Shown piece after piece: positions 19,040 to 27,677 of a stretch of DNA of 29,130 nt (the stretch's first letter is position 1; every line of letters begins with the position of its first letter). The position numbers and the translations under genes are program-made. The notes below the pieces were generated by a model. It saw only the letters and a list, made by a program, of their open reading frames with translations. It did not search any database and had not been told where the DNA came from. The DNA lies in assembly GCA_024516155.1 (NCBI GenBank), contig JAJJXM010000156.1, positions 1-29,130 of the forward strand, in the 5' to 3' direction. The stretch comes from Pyronema omphalodes. Lineage: Eukaryota; Ascomycota; Pezizomycetes; Pezizales; Pyronemataceae.

Positions 19040-20169
19040 GACTCCTCGTCAGAGAGGGGAGTCTCCGGAACTGGGTTAGGCGCAACTGCTGCGGCACGAA
19101 GGGTGGCCGGTTTATTCGGGCAGGCTGCAGCCATGTGTCCATGTCCACCACAGTAGAGGCAGCGGCCTTCAGCTAGGCGAGCAGCGCGTTCCTGGGGTGT
19201 AATCTTGCGTCGATTAGCAGAGAGGTCCATGGGGGCAGGTCCGTAGTAGGGTGTGCTGGGCGGAGCGGGTCGTTGTGCGGGTGCAGGAGCGAAGGCGGGT
19301 GGGGCTGCACGGGGTGTGGCGTGACTCGTAGTGCGGGAACCAGTTCTCAACTTTCGCAGATTATCGATGGCACGGATCTGGGAGTCCAGGTTTTGACACT
19401 GGTTGACGAAGGTGCGGAGATCGGTAGCAGGGGGTGCCCCAATGAGTTTCTCAAGAATCTCAATGGACAGGCCATTGCGAAGAGCATCCATGGTAGCACG
19501 TTCATCCCAGTTAAGTTCAGAGACCAACCTAGAGAACTCAGCGTAGTAGGCTGAGAACTCCTTGTTGCCTTGTCGGAGGGCCTGGAGCTTGTGTCTGGCG
19601 GTTGCAGCTGCATCGGGATCGCCAAAGGTAGCCCGAAGGATCCTGATAACATCTTCAACATCGTCCAGGGATGCCGTTTCGCCATCTTCGCGGATGAAGG
19701 GGATCAGTTGTTGCATGGCACGACCTCGGAGGCGTCCCACAGCGTAGGCAACACGTTGTCTGGCAGTGGGGTAGCGACCCTGGTCACTGAGGAGCTTGAG
19801 GCGTAGGTGGGTGACAAATGCTCGGAGTTCTTCCCTGGAGCCATCATACAAAGGTGCATCAGGGAGTTTCTCACCCTGGCCCGCAGGCTGTGGGGCAGCC
19901 AGGAGGCGGGTGATGATTTCGCGTTGTCGGGAAAGTTCGGCTTCCGCAGCATCGGCCCGAGCAGTTTCCTCAGCCAGGGTTGGTTGGTTGGGGTCAACAT
20001 CAGGTTCTGGGGCGGGATCGGGCAGGACATGGTCAGGGGCGTTGAGGACATGACCACAGAGGTTGCGGACAAAGTTGACCGGACCAATTGTGGGGTCGAA
20101 GGCGGTGATAGTGGAAGCATCTTGGATGTTAGCCCAGAGCTCATCGGTGAAGGTTTTGTGGACAGGCAT
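19027..20169 (-). CDS. gag: Chromovirus Gag (capsid and nucleocapsid)
   Basis: 380 codons from an ATG at 20169 to TAG at 19027. Gag forms the virus-like particle and packages element RNA. A likely coiled coil lies at about 63-92 (EETARADAAEAELSRQREII). The capsid-like retrotransposon gag domain follows at about 105-270 (PLYDGSREELRAFV, FGDPDAAATARHKL, FSAYYAEFSRL). After a Pro/Ala-rich linker (about 280-312) comes one CCHC zinc knuckle CLYCGGHGHMAAAC at 337-350, which fits C-x2-C-x4-H-x4-C. The frame is intact. It is followed by pol in the -1 frame through the putative frameshift site, and it is preceded by an upstream ORF in the same frame, separated only by TAA ATC. Confidence 0.95.
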   Translation of the reverse strand: MPVHKTFTDELWANIQDASTITAFDPTIGPVNFVRNLCGHVLNAPDHVLPDPAPEPDVDPNQPTLAEETARADAAEAELSRQREIITRLLAAPQPAGQGEKLPDAPLYDGSREELRAFVTHLRLKLLSDQGRYPTARQRVAYAVGRLRGRAMQQLIPFIREDGETASLDDVEDVIRILRATFGDPDAAATARHKLQALRQGNKEFSAYYAEFSRLVSELNWDERATMDALRNGLSIEILEKLIGAPPATDLRTFVNQCQNLDSQIRAIDNLRKLRTGSRTTSHATPRAAPPAFAPAPAQRPAPPSTPYYGPAPMDLSANRRKITPQERAARLAEGRCLYCGGHGHMAAACPNKPATLRAAAVAPNPVPETPLSDEESGNA

Positions 20170-20172
20170 GAT

Positions 20173-20403
20173 TTAGTGGCGGGGTACTGGGACAGTGAGG
20201 GTAAACAGGATTGAGCTGGAGTTTCCGGAGGTTGACGGTGGTTGGTATTTCCACAGGATTGCTAGGTAGCCGTATTCTTTGGCCAGCTGGAGGGCGATCT
20301 GGGCGTCTTCGTAGTAGGAGGTCGGGATACCAAATCTGAAGAACAGGTGTTCTGGACTGATCAAGGCAGGTTCGAATTCGCGGACCCAAGCGACTTTGTT
20401 CAT
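20173..20403 (-). CDS. Upstream ORF in the gypsy leader, in frame with gag (ORF0-like)
   Basis: 76 codons from ATG at 20403 to TAA at 20173-20175, then ATC and the gag ATG at 20169. The peptide begins MNKVAWVREFEPALIS and contains YYEDAQIALQLAKEYGYLA. It looks like folded protein rather than a random leader translation. I do not recognise it. Because it is in frame with gag, it is either a separate leader ORF with reinitiation at gag, or the original N-terminus of a longer gag cut by a TAA mutation. The second copy lacks this region. Confidence 0.5.
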   Translation of the reverse strand: MNKVAWVREFEPALISPEHLFFRFGIPTSYYEDAQIALQLAKEYGYLAILWKYQPPSTSGNSSSILFTLTVPVPRH

Positions 20404-20572
20404 GAACAATAACTACAGGAGGCAGTTATCTTGACTGGCAGTGTCAGGTATTCTTCAAATTCGCAAGCGAAGATCGGAATACACAGCAGCAACTCGGCAA
20501 GAATAAAGACACTCTTGGTGGTTTGTTCTGGGGTTCAAAGGCTATGGACTGCGTAGGTTGGAGATTTGTTCG

Positions 20573-20581
20573 ACAGAACGT
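20573..20581 (-). promoter_or_regulatory. Putative self-priming primer-binding site
   Basis: Minus strand ACGTTCTGT, two bases after the 5' LTR end. It is the exact reverse complement of ACAGAACGT in the LTR (20759-20767 and 14943-14951), which lies about 50 nt after the TATA box, where the transcript could start. This fits the Tf1/sushi mechanism, where the mRNA 5' end folds back to prime. The 2-nt gap fits trimming by integrase. Confidence 0.68.
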
Positions 20582-20583
20582 AA

Positions 20584-21122
20584 TGTAACGGGACAGGCTC
20601 GAGGGAACGTCCAAGGTACGCAGTGTTCAGGACAGAGGGCAGGAACAGGAACGTAGAGCAAGAGGAGGAGATACTGGGAGGAGGAGGCGGAGGTCAAGAC
20701 GAAGACAAGGCTGGAGGAGGAGGAGTTGTCAAGGTAACTAGATTGCTAACTGGACAAGACGTTCTGTAAAGAAGAAAGAAAAGGAAACGGACAGAGCGGA
20801 GGGAGAGCCCTCCTTATATACACATATCCTCCTAAGAACAACCCAAACCCTGACAGGGTTTTCAACCGAGCCAAGAACCTAAACAAAGAAGCCAAGAAAC
20901 TAATGCATGTGATAACAATGTGACGCTTGTGCTGATGAAACGAACTAAGATAACTAAGACAGATAAGGAAGGTGATAAGGAAAGGATAGACTAGTGCGTT
21001 GCGGCTGCGAGGGTGGCTGTACTGGTGCTGACATATGATGTGGCGCAGCCCTGCGGCTGTGCTCTATGACTGTGCAGGCTGAGACAATCCAGAATACGGG
21101 TGACAATGCTGGAGCCGTGACA
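20584..21122 (-). repeat. LTR 2 (5' LTR of the full copy, shared with the deleted copy)
   Basis: 539 bp, read side by side with LTR 1 without finding a difference. It serves as 5' LTR of the full copy on its left and as 3' LTR of the deleted copy on its right. It has no GTCAC on either side, as expected for an LTR shared by recombination. TATATAAGG is at 20812-20820. Confidence 0.97.
20812..20820 (-). promoter_or_regulatory. TATA box of the 5' LTR
   Basis: Minus strand TATATAAGG inside LTR 2, about 50 nt before the ACAGAACGT that pairs with the PBS. The same box is in LTR 1 at 14996-15004. The distance is acceptable for a fungal transcription start. Confidence 0.65.
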
Positions 21123-21147
21123 GGAGCCCCCTCTTAGGCTCGAGTTC

Positions 21148-23767
21148 CTACGAGAGAGGTCGAGGCTTGTCTGGGTATTGCTGGTGGAACTCATCGACTG
21201 CCGTAACGTCTTCAAGGAATTCCTCTGGTTCCCATGTTGGCGTGTAGTCACCCTTCCATTTCACGAGGTACTGCAAGCGACCTCGTCTAACCCGGCTATG
21301 AAGCATTTCGTCCACGAACCATTCCTCTTCACCATCAACAACAACAGGCAGGGGAGGCGGTAGTATTTGTCCGGACAAAGGATCCGACTGGGCAGGGTTG
21401 AGTAGTGATACTGGAAATGTCCGGTGATGGTTCATGGTGCCGGGGATGTCAAGTTCGTATGCATGTGTGCCAATGGCTCTGACAACACGATACGGGCCGA
21501 GGTGCTTCTTTTCCAACTTCCGTGATGGCCGTTCGGTGCGCAGGTTGCGAGCGTCTAGCCAGACAAGATCGTTGGGTTTAAACACAGGGGCTGGTACACG
21601 TGACCGGTCGGCCGCTTCTGTATATCGTGCCTGGGCGTACTTCATTTCCGATCCCAGAACGTCATGAATGTGTGACATTCGTTCTGCTACTAGTTTAGCG
21701 TTGACTTCATCTGGGTTATCGGTTCTGATATTAAGTTCGAAGGAGCACTTCCGGTGCCTGCCGTAGATCGCAAAGAACGGGGAGAGGGTAGTCGTGTCGG
21801 ATACTTGGTTGTTTGCTGCAAACTCAGCTAGGGACAGGTACTTTTTCCAGTCGTCCTGCAGGTAGGATACGTAAGCTCGCAGGTACTGTTCGGTGACGGC
21901 GTTTATTCGTTCTGTTTGACCGTCCGTCTGGGGGTGGAATGCTGTGCTTGTTGCCGTTTCGATCCCCAGACAGGATGCAAGATATTTCCAGAAGTTGGCG
22001 ATGAACTGTGGTCCTCGATCAGAGATAAGAACATCTGGCAGGCCATGCAATCGGAAAATGTTATCCACGAAGAGCTGAGCAAACCCTTGAGCTGTGATGG
22101 TCGTATGGCAGGGGATCAAGTGCCGTTGCTTCGTCAGTCGACATACAACTGCACAAATTGCATCGTATCCATCGGATGGAGGAAGGCCAGTGATGAAGTC
22201 TACCGAAACGCTTTGCCAAGGTTGATGTGGGACGGGCAGAGGTTTGAGGGTACCAAAGGGAGCGTGTCTTGTGGCTTTAGTACGTTTGCAGGTATGACAA
22301 TTGCGTACAAACCGTTCGACATCAGTCCGCATTGATGGCCAGTAGTAGTTCCTGGAGAGAAGCTCGAAGGTCTTGGCCCGTCCTGGATGTCCCATGGTAG
22401 GGGGGTCGTGGTGATCTTGGATGAGGCGGAGTCGGAGAGGGTCGTAGTCGGGGACGTATTGGCAGCCACGGTACATGAGTCGGTCCTGTTGTTTTGAGCA
22501 ATCGGCAAGTGATATGTCTTTTGAGTGTTGGGCTCCATCATCAAGCATTTGCAGGACATGCTCCGGGAATGGGTCTGCCTTGTAACCTTCAGTGAACAAC
22601 ATTTCGAGCGAGGGATATTTCTCCTTTGGTGGGTTTTCGGCAGCAAGTTGAAGATTCTCAGGTAAGTTGTAGGGTTTTAAGACAGCTTGTTGGTTGGCTA
22701 ACAGTCGTTCATCCCCTTCCTTTGGCAGGTCTCCAGACCTTCGAGTCAAGGCATCGGGTTTACCACCTGCAGTCCCGGGCCGGTAGATAATCTTGAAGTT
22801 GAAGCGTGACAAAAATTCGGACCACCGGGCCTGACGACGGTTCAGAAGCTTGGTAGTCATGAAGTATTCGAGATTTTTATGATCAGTGAGAACCTGGATG
22901 GGGAATGCTGACCCCTCAAGGTGAGGACGCCATTCTTCGAAGCAGCGGACAATTGCCATCAATTCCTTATCATAGATCTCGTAGTTGCATTCCGCTGGTG
23001 AATGCTTCTTGGAGAAGAAGGCAACTGGGTGCAATATACCATCATCATCGTACTGTGATAAAACACCGGCAGAAACGTAGTCTGAGGCATCGGTTTCCAC
23101 TATGACGTCGCGGTCATAGTCGAAGTGTCGCATGACTGGTGCGGTCGTAAAAGAGGTTTTTAACAAGTCAAAGGCCTTCTGTTGGTCCGGACCCCAGATG
23201 AATGGGACGGGTTTGCCGTTTTCCTTCTTGGTAAGGCTGGTAAGGGGGGCCACGACTTTCGAGTAATCGCGGATGAATCGTCGGTAGAAATTTGCAAATC
23301 CAAGGAATTCTTGGACGTCCTTGAGGTTGCAAGGGTTTTCCCATTTTACCACTGTTTCTACCTTTTTCGGATCCATCTTGATACCGTCTCGTCCAACCAA
23401 TAACCCAAGATACTTGACTTCTGTTTGGTGAAACTTGCATTTTTTTGGTTTTAGGTGGAGGCCGGCATTCTTCAAGGCTTCAAGAATCTGGCGAACATGT
23501 TTCCGGTGATCGTCCAGGTTTTCGGAATATATCAGGATATCGTCGAGGTATGCGGTACAGAAGAGGTCGAGGTAAGGTCGAAGAACATCATTGATAAATG
23601 CCTGGAAATCAGCTGGGGCATTTGTAAGTCCGAAAGGCATAACAAGGGACTCGAAGAGGCCATAACGAGTGCGAAATGCAGTTTTCCATTCCTCCCCCTC
23701 TGCCATGCGTACAAGGTTGTAAGCACCTCGAATGTCCAATGTTGTGAAGTACTTGGCCTTAGACAGT
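21148..23767 (-). pseudogene. Second Pol copy, truncated: RT from motif A, RNase H, integrase, chromodomain
   Basis: Corresponds to 15332-17951 at offset 5816, with nine base differences that I found by reading the two side by side. It lacks gag, protease and the N-terminal RT (including the segment KSDGSLRLCVDYRGLN). It begins at LSKAKYFTTLDIRGAYN, fused to the LTR remnant. YLDD, the RNase H residues, the integrase D-D-E and the chromodomain are kept. It reads KHLGPY where the full copy has KDLGPY, and HSRV where the full copy has DSRV. The frame stays open upstream through the LTR remnant to an ATG at 23985 in LINE sequence, 945 codons in all, which is fortuitous. Without the RT fingers it cannot encode a working reverse transcriptase. 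Confidence 0.92.
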
Positions 23768-23863
23768 GCTGACATATGATGTGGCGCAGCCCTGCGGCTG
23801 TGCTCTATGACTGTGCAGGCTGAGACAATCCAGAATACGGGTGACAATGCTGGAGCCGTGACA
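23766..23863 (-). repeat. LTR 3 remnant (98 bp)
   Basis: The first 98 bp of the LTR on the minus strand (TGTCACGG to CAGCAC), identical to LTRs 1 and 2. The TATA box, primer-like sequence and PBS side are gone. The junction with pol shares two bases (GT) with both parents, as seen in end-joining or template-switch deletions. Confidence 0.93.
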
Positions 23864-23868
23864 GTCAC
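23864..23868. repeat. Target site duplication GTCAC, right copy
   Basis: GTCAC immediately after the outer LTR end CCGTGACA. Matches 14763-14767. Confidence 0.92.
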
Positions 23869-24630
23869 AGTCGTACTCCTTCGGGGATTGTATGGCGTGT
23901 GTAAAGTGATTAGGGATGGGGAAAGATGAGGGGCAACGGGTGACGACGGGGTGGGTAGGGGGAAGGGAGAGGAGGCGGAGGGCATATTTCCTGCGCTTGT
24001 GGTTTAGGCGGGTGGTGACTGGGGGTAGTGCTGCCTCGTTGTGTAGGGCGAGGATCGGTGTGGAGGAGAAGGCGTTTAAGATTCGTCGGATGGCTGCGTT
24101 TTGCTGGAGTTGTAGTTTTCTGGCGAGGGATTCCTGGCCGGCCCACCAAATCTCTGCTCCGAAATCGGATTTCGCCTGGACACATGATTGGTACAAGGTT
24201 CGCACCGCCGTGGGGGACAGTCCAGTTTCCTGTCTGACGAGGCTTCGAAGGGCATTAAAGGCTCTGGACGCAGAGGTTAGCCTAGTTTGTACATGATGGG
24301 AGAAGGAGAGTTTTCTGTCGAAGTATATGCCAATCCAGCGGACCACGTCCTGTTTCCCATTCTGAGTTCCTGGCCTAACCACGGTGCCGTTCGGGAGTGT
24401 CACGCATGTTAGGGGTGTTATCTCATCTTTCTGTGCCCGGTGAAAGTGTAGAAGTGCTGATTTGGCGTCATCGAAAGCTACGGCGTTGTCCTCTGCCCAC
24501 TTGAAGGCTATTCGGGCCGCTTTTTCCAGGGTTCGGGAGTTGGCTTCGCGTGATTTTCCATGACACACCACCGCAACGTCGTCGATATAACTCGGTGTCC
24601 ATAGGGTGGGGTTGTGCTTGGACAAGGCCG
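23869..24630 (-). pseudogene. LINE ORF2 RT: catalytic YIDD, palm end and thumb
   Basis: The frame begins near TLWTPSYIDDVAVV, the RT motif C with the Asp pair. It then has KWAEDNAVAFDDAKSALL, VRWIGIYFDRKLSF (motif D/E region) and a thumb with RTLYQSCVQAKSDFGAEIWW. It ends where the gypsy element entered, after SPKEYDCD. It is one base out of frame with the upstream RT part, and the change maps to about 24626-24630, where minus-strand GACGGCC would read Asp-Ala with one G fewer. All visible RT residues are normal. Confidence 0.9.
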
Positions 24631-25366
24631 TCGAAGAGGGGGCGGAGGTACAGTAGGAAGAGGATAGGCGAGGCGGGGGAGCCTTGAGGGATACCTGTTC
24701 GGGTCGGTCGTTGCACATCTGTTCTTCCGTCGAAAGAGAGAGCGATCGTCCTATCATTCAGAAATGAGTGACACCAATTAACGACCGGTGTAGGACAGCC
24801 GAGGGAGCGCATGGTGGAGGTCAGTCGTGCGGAAGAGACGTTGTCGAATGCGCCTCTGACGTCGAGGAAAAGGGCGGACGTCGTCATCTTCTGTTGTAGG
24901 TGTGTTTCGACGTCATGGGTGAGCGCCATTGCTGCGTCAATTGCGGATCGTCTCGGGCGACCACCGATTTGATCGTGGTGCAGGAGGTCGTTTGTTTCGG
25001 CTAACTGGCTCAGTCGTGTTGCCATGAGCTTTTCAAGTACCTTGCCCATGCAGTTGAGGAGCGCAATGGGTCGGTAAGCTTTGACTGAGCTGTAATCCGG
25101 CTTGTTCGGTTTCGGGATGATTACTGTGGTTGCCTCTCGCCAGCACTTCGGTTGATAACCTACCTCTCCGAGTGTGGCGTAGAGCTGGGTTAATTGGTCG
25201 GGGATGATTTGGAGCACTTTTCGCAGACAGAGGAAGGTGATGCCGTCTGGGCCTGGGGCTTCCTTCGGAGAGGAGGAGAGGATCGCTTGTGCTACTTCTC
25301 TTTCAGAGAAGGTAGTCCATGGCAAGGGGCTGCGGGTTTGGGGGGGCGTAGAGGAGGGGGAGGACG
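24631..25366 (-). pseudogene. LINE ORF2 RT: fingers and palm, motifs 0 to B
   Basis: The frame contains APGPDGITFLCL, PKPNKPDYSSVKAYRPIALL (motif 1/2), HHDQIGGRPRRSAIDA, motif A LFLDVRGAFDNV with catalytic Asp155 (counted from the codon at 25325), and motif B GIPQGSPASPILFLLYL. It is preceded by a G9 run (25366-25374), where the frame of the upstream endonuclease part is lost, and followed by the one-base shift before YIDD. Confidence 0.9.
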
Positions 25367-25374
25367 GGGGGGGG

Positions 25375-26381
25375 AGGGAAGAGGGCCTGGAGGGCGGATA
25401 CTTTCCCTTGGAAGTCTGTATGGACGGTGGTTATGCCGTTCGTTGTGGATGTGAGAGGGGGGGTGAGTTGAGCTCGGCGGGGGTTAGTGTACCGAAACGC
25501 CGCCCAGATGTCTTCTCCTTTGGCCTGGCTCAAGTATTCCTTCCAGAGCCTGTCTTTGGCGTGGCGTACGGCTCTGAAGTGGGCGTTGCGTGCGGTTCGG
25601 TACTCCTCTAGGCACAACTCGTTTCTTCGTTGTTTCCACCTCTTGCGAGTTTGTGTCATGAGTTTCCTAGTTTCACGAAGCTCGGGGGTCCACCATCTCT
25701 TTGCTCGGGGGGAGTGTTGGATCATCGGGGTCGAGGACTGGGCAGCTTGTTGGATTGCGAGTTGAAGCGAGGCTGCCCATTCGTCTAGGTTGGCGTGAGT
25801 TGGGTTTTGTTGGAGTATTCTCCATCGGGGATTGAGGTTGGAGGAGAGTTTCGTGAGGGCTTCCGCGAACTCATCCCAGTTTGTCCGTTTCCAATTCAGT
25901 CGAGGGGTGAGGTTGGTGTAGTCCACATCTGGGTGTTGAGATCGAATCTGGAAACGCACGACTTCGTGGTCTGAGCCCGTCGTGGCTTCTTCGTCCACAC
26001 ACCAGTTGTGTACTTCTTCGTGCATTGCCGGGGAGGAGAGAGTTAGATCGAGGACTGATGATCCACGGCCTGTCTTGAAGTGGTAGGTTGGTGTATCTGG
26101 GGTGTTTGCCAGATGCCATCCTTCGTTCTCGATCAGGTTCACTAACTCATCTGCTCGGGCAATGCGTTTGAGGTGGCTGTTCCATAAGGGGTGGTGGGCG
26201 TTCATATCTCCTGTGATAACGCACCGATTGGGTAGGGAAAGGGGGGTTAGGGATCTCGGAATGGTGTATAGTTTCGTTTGGGGGTCCCATTCGTTGTAGA
26301 TGTTTATGAGGTAGAAGGAGGGGATGAGTGGAGTTTGTACCTCCAGGATCTGGATGTCAGGGTCGGGGCAAATGTCAGGGC
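25375..26381 (-). pseudogene. LINE ORF2 endonuclease C-terminal half and linker to RT
   Basis: APE-type endonuclease, the enzyme that nicks the target DNA. The frame shows CVITGDMNAHHPLW (catalytic Asp and Asn), RGSSVLDLTLSS, and GSDHEVVRF with the Ser-Asp-His catalytic end. After this comes the usual basic linker (RAKRWWTPELRETRKLM, KRWKQRRNELCLEEYRTARN). Codons before the ATG at 26205 are open to the G7 run at 26382-26388 and look like endonuclease sequence (SFYLINIYNEWDPQ), so the true frame starts at the G run, not at that ATG. Confidence 0.9.
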
Positions 26382-26647
26382 GGGGGGGTGACGTGGAGGA
26401 AGGGGTTTAGGCGGGTCACGTACGCCGCCGTCCTGACAGTTGCGCCATTGTGGGCAGGGGGGTAGATGGTGATGAAGTTTGGGTGGGTAGTTACAAAACG
26501 AGGGTCTTTAATGTTTGCTTCTTGGATGAGGATTATATCCGCTGTGGGGTCAGCGGAGTTTAGTAATGTGTTTAGAGCGTTACTGCTCCTATTAATATTG
26601 TGGGATATGACATTTATGGTGGCTGCTGATTTTTCCTGTCTATGCAT
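26375..26647 (-). pseudogene. LINE ORF2 start: endonuclease N-terminal part
   Basis: ORF2 opens with ATG at 26647. It reads INVISHNINRSSNALNTLL and DIILIQEANIKDP, the first two APE endonuclease motifs with Asn and Glu. The frame ends early in VTPPP at the G7 run 26382-26388, and the next frame carries the rest of the domain, so a one-base length change in this run breaks ORF2. The ATG overlaps the end of ORF1 in ATGCATAG. Confidence 0.9.
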
Positions 26648-27677
26648 CAGTGATCATAGCGGAGTCAGCGTGTTGGTCGGGAAGGGTTGGGCGGGTGGAT
26701 CGAGTCTTTTCCCATGATGCTCTCACTATCGCGAGTCTTACAGGGCATTTAGGATGGAATGCCGGGTGGTTCACATCATTCTGTTGCTCGGATGTGCAGT
26801 TGAAGCATTTGGGAGGGGAGTGGGCACAGCTTTTGCCGGCTCGGGTGGGGCATTCTGGGCAGCGGTGGAGATCAGTTGGGTGGGGTTCGGCGCAGAGAGC
26901 GCACACAGGGCTTGCGGTGTTGGGGCAGATGGCGTGGTGGTGGCCGAAGCGGAGGCAACGGCGGCACTGGTCGGTTGGTCGGGCCGAGTGATACTCGGTG
27001 ACCTTGCGAGGTTCATACCGGATGATTACCTTCGTGCGTTTGAGCCTTCGGGCGTCATCGGCAGAGGTTAGTGCAATCATCACGCTAGAGGCCGTCTTGC
27101 CAATTCTTTTGTCTGGGTGTGTAATATATCTGGGGGGTTGGGTGAGGTGTATAGCGTTGTTGCGCTCTATTTCAGCTTGAAGGGCTGTCATACCGTCGGG
27201 GGTGTCAGGGAAGACGTCAAGGGGAATGCTGTGGACAGTTAATTTGTGCCACTTTTCAGCTATGCGGGGGTTGTTGAGGGTCATATGCACAGACTGTGCG
27301 GCCTCGTGCATCAGGGGTAGGAATTGAGTGACTTCACTTTGGGTGTTGTTGGGGGGGAAGGTCAGGATGAGGCTCCCGCTGGGACTTTTCCGAACGGTTA
27401 CCACATTGATGTGGGGGGGAGCCTCTGCGTCACGTAGCGCCCGATTGATCATGTTGCCTACCTGGACCTTGGTATCGTCCGTAAGGTTTTCGGGGTCGGG
27501 GCATGGGATGACGACGCTCACAGGGCGGGGGTTTGGTTCTTTGGGGGGGTTTCTACGGGGGGCGGGGGGGTTGGGTGGGGAGGATGCGGGGGCGGGGGTT
27601 CTTTCTGTTGGCGGCGTTTTGTGGGTTGTCGTTGAATAGCCTACCAGCGACATTGGGGCCTGTCCAGGCCGCTTCAC
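26640..27677 (-). pseudogene. LINE ORF1, C-terminal part with three CCHC-type knuckles
   Basis: A gag-like RNA-binding protein that coats LINE RNA. Counting from the frame opening (a GTG, not a true start) there are 345 codons. A middle region (about 52-225; VSVVIPCPDPENL, VRKSPSGSLILTFP, SSVMIALTSADDARRL) fits the RRM-like core of LINE ORF1 proteins. Zinc knuckles are CRRCLRFGHHHAIC (238-251, a clean C-x2-C-x4-H-x4-C), then CALC...HRC (259-273), then CFNC...HPKC (291-311). It ends with TAG at 26640 inside the ORF2 start. It is in a different frame from the N-terminal part. Confidence 0.88.

Larger units (their letters stand above)
20170..20583 (-). other. 5' leader of the full gypsy copy
   Basis: About 414 nt between the 5' LTR and gag. 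It contains the primer-binding site next to the LTR and the 76-codon upstream ORF. I see no tRNA-type PBS beginning TGG at the LTR edge. Confidence 0.8.
14768..23863 (-). mobile_element. Ty3/gypsy chromovirus composite: LTR, internal, LTR, deleted internal, partial LTR
   Basis: A 9096-bp composite in minus orientation. A 539-bp LTR at 14768-15306 is repeated without a difference at 20584-21122, and the last 98 bp of the LTR recur at 23766-23863. Between LTRs 1 and 2 is a complete internal region with gag, protease, RT, RNase H, integrase and chromodomain. Between LTR 2 and the remnant is a second copy of the 3' half of pol (offset 5816). The outer ends are TG...CA and are flanked by matching GTCAC, so the whole behaves as one insertion event in LINE ORF2. 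Unequal exchange between LTRs followed by a ~3.07-kb deletion is the simplest history. Confidence 0.95.

Noticed and set aside
23869..23985. ATG at 23985 as the true start of the second Pol copy
   Set aside because: The first ~40 codons are LINE sequence read in the wrong frame and the next ~33 are LTR. The open frame is a chance fusion.
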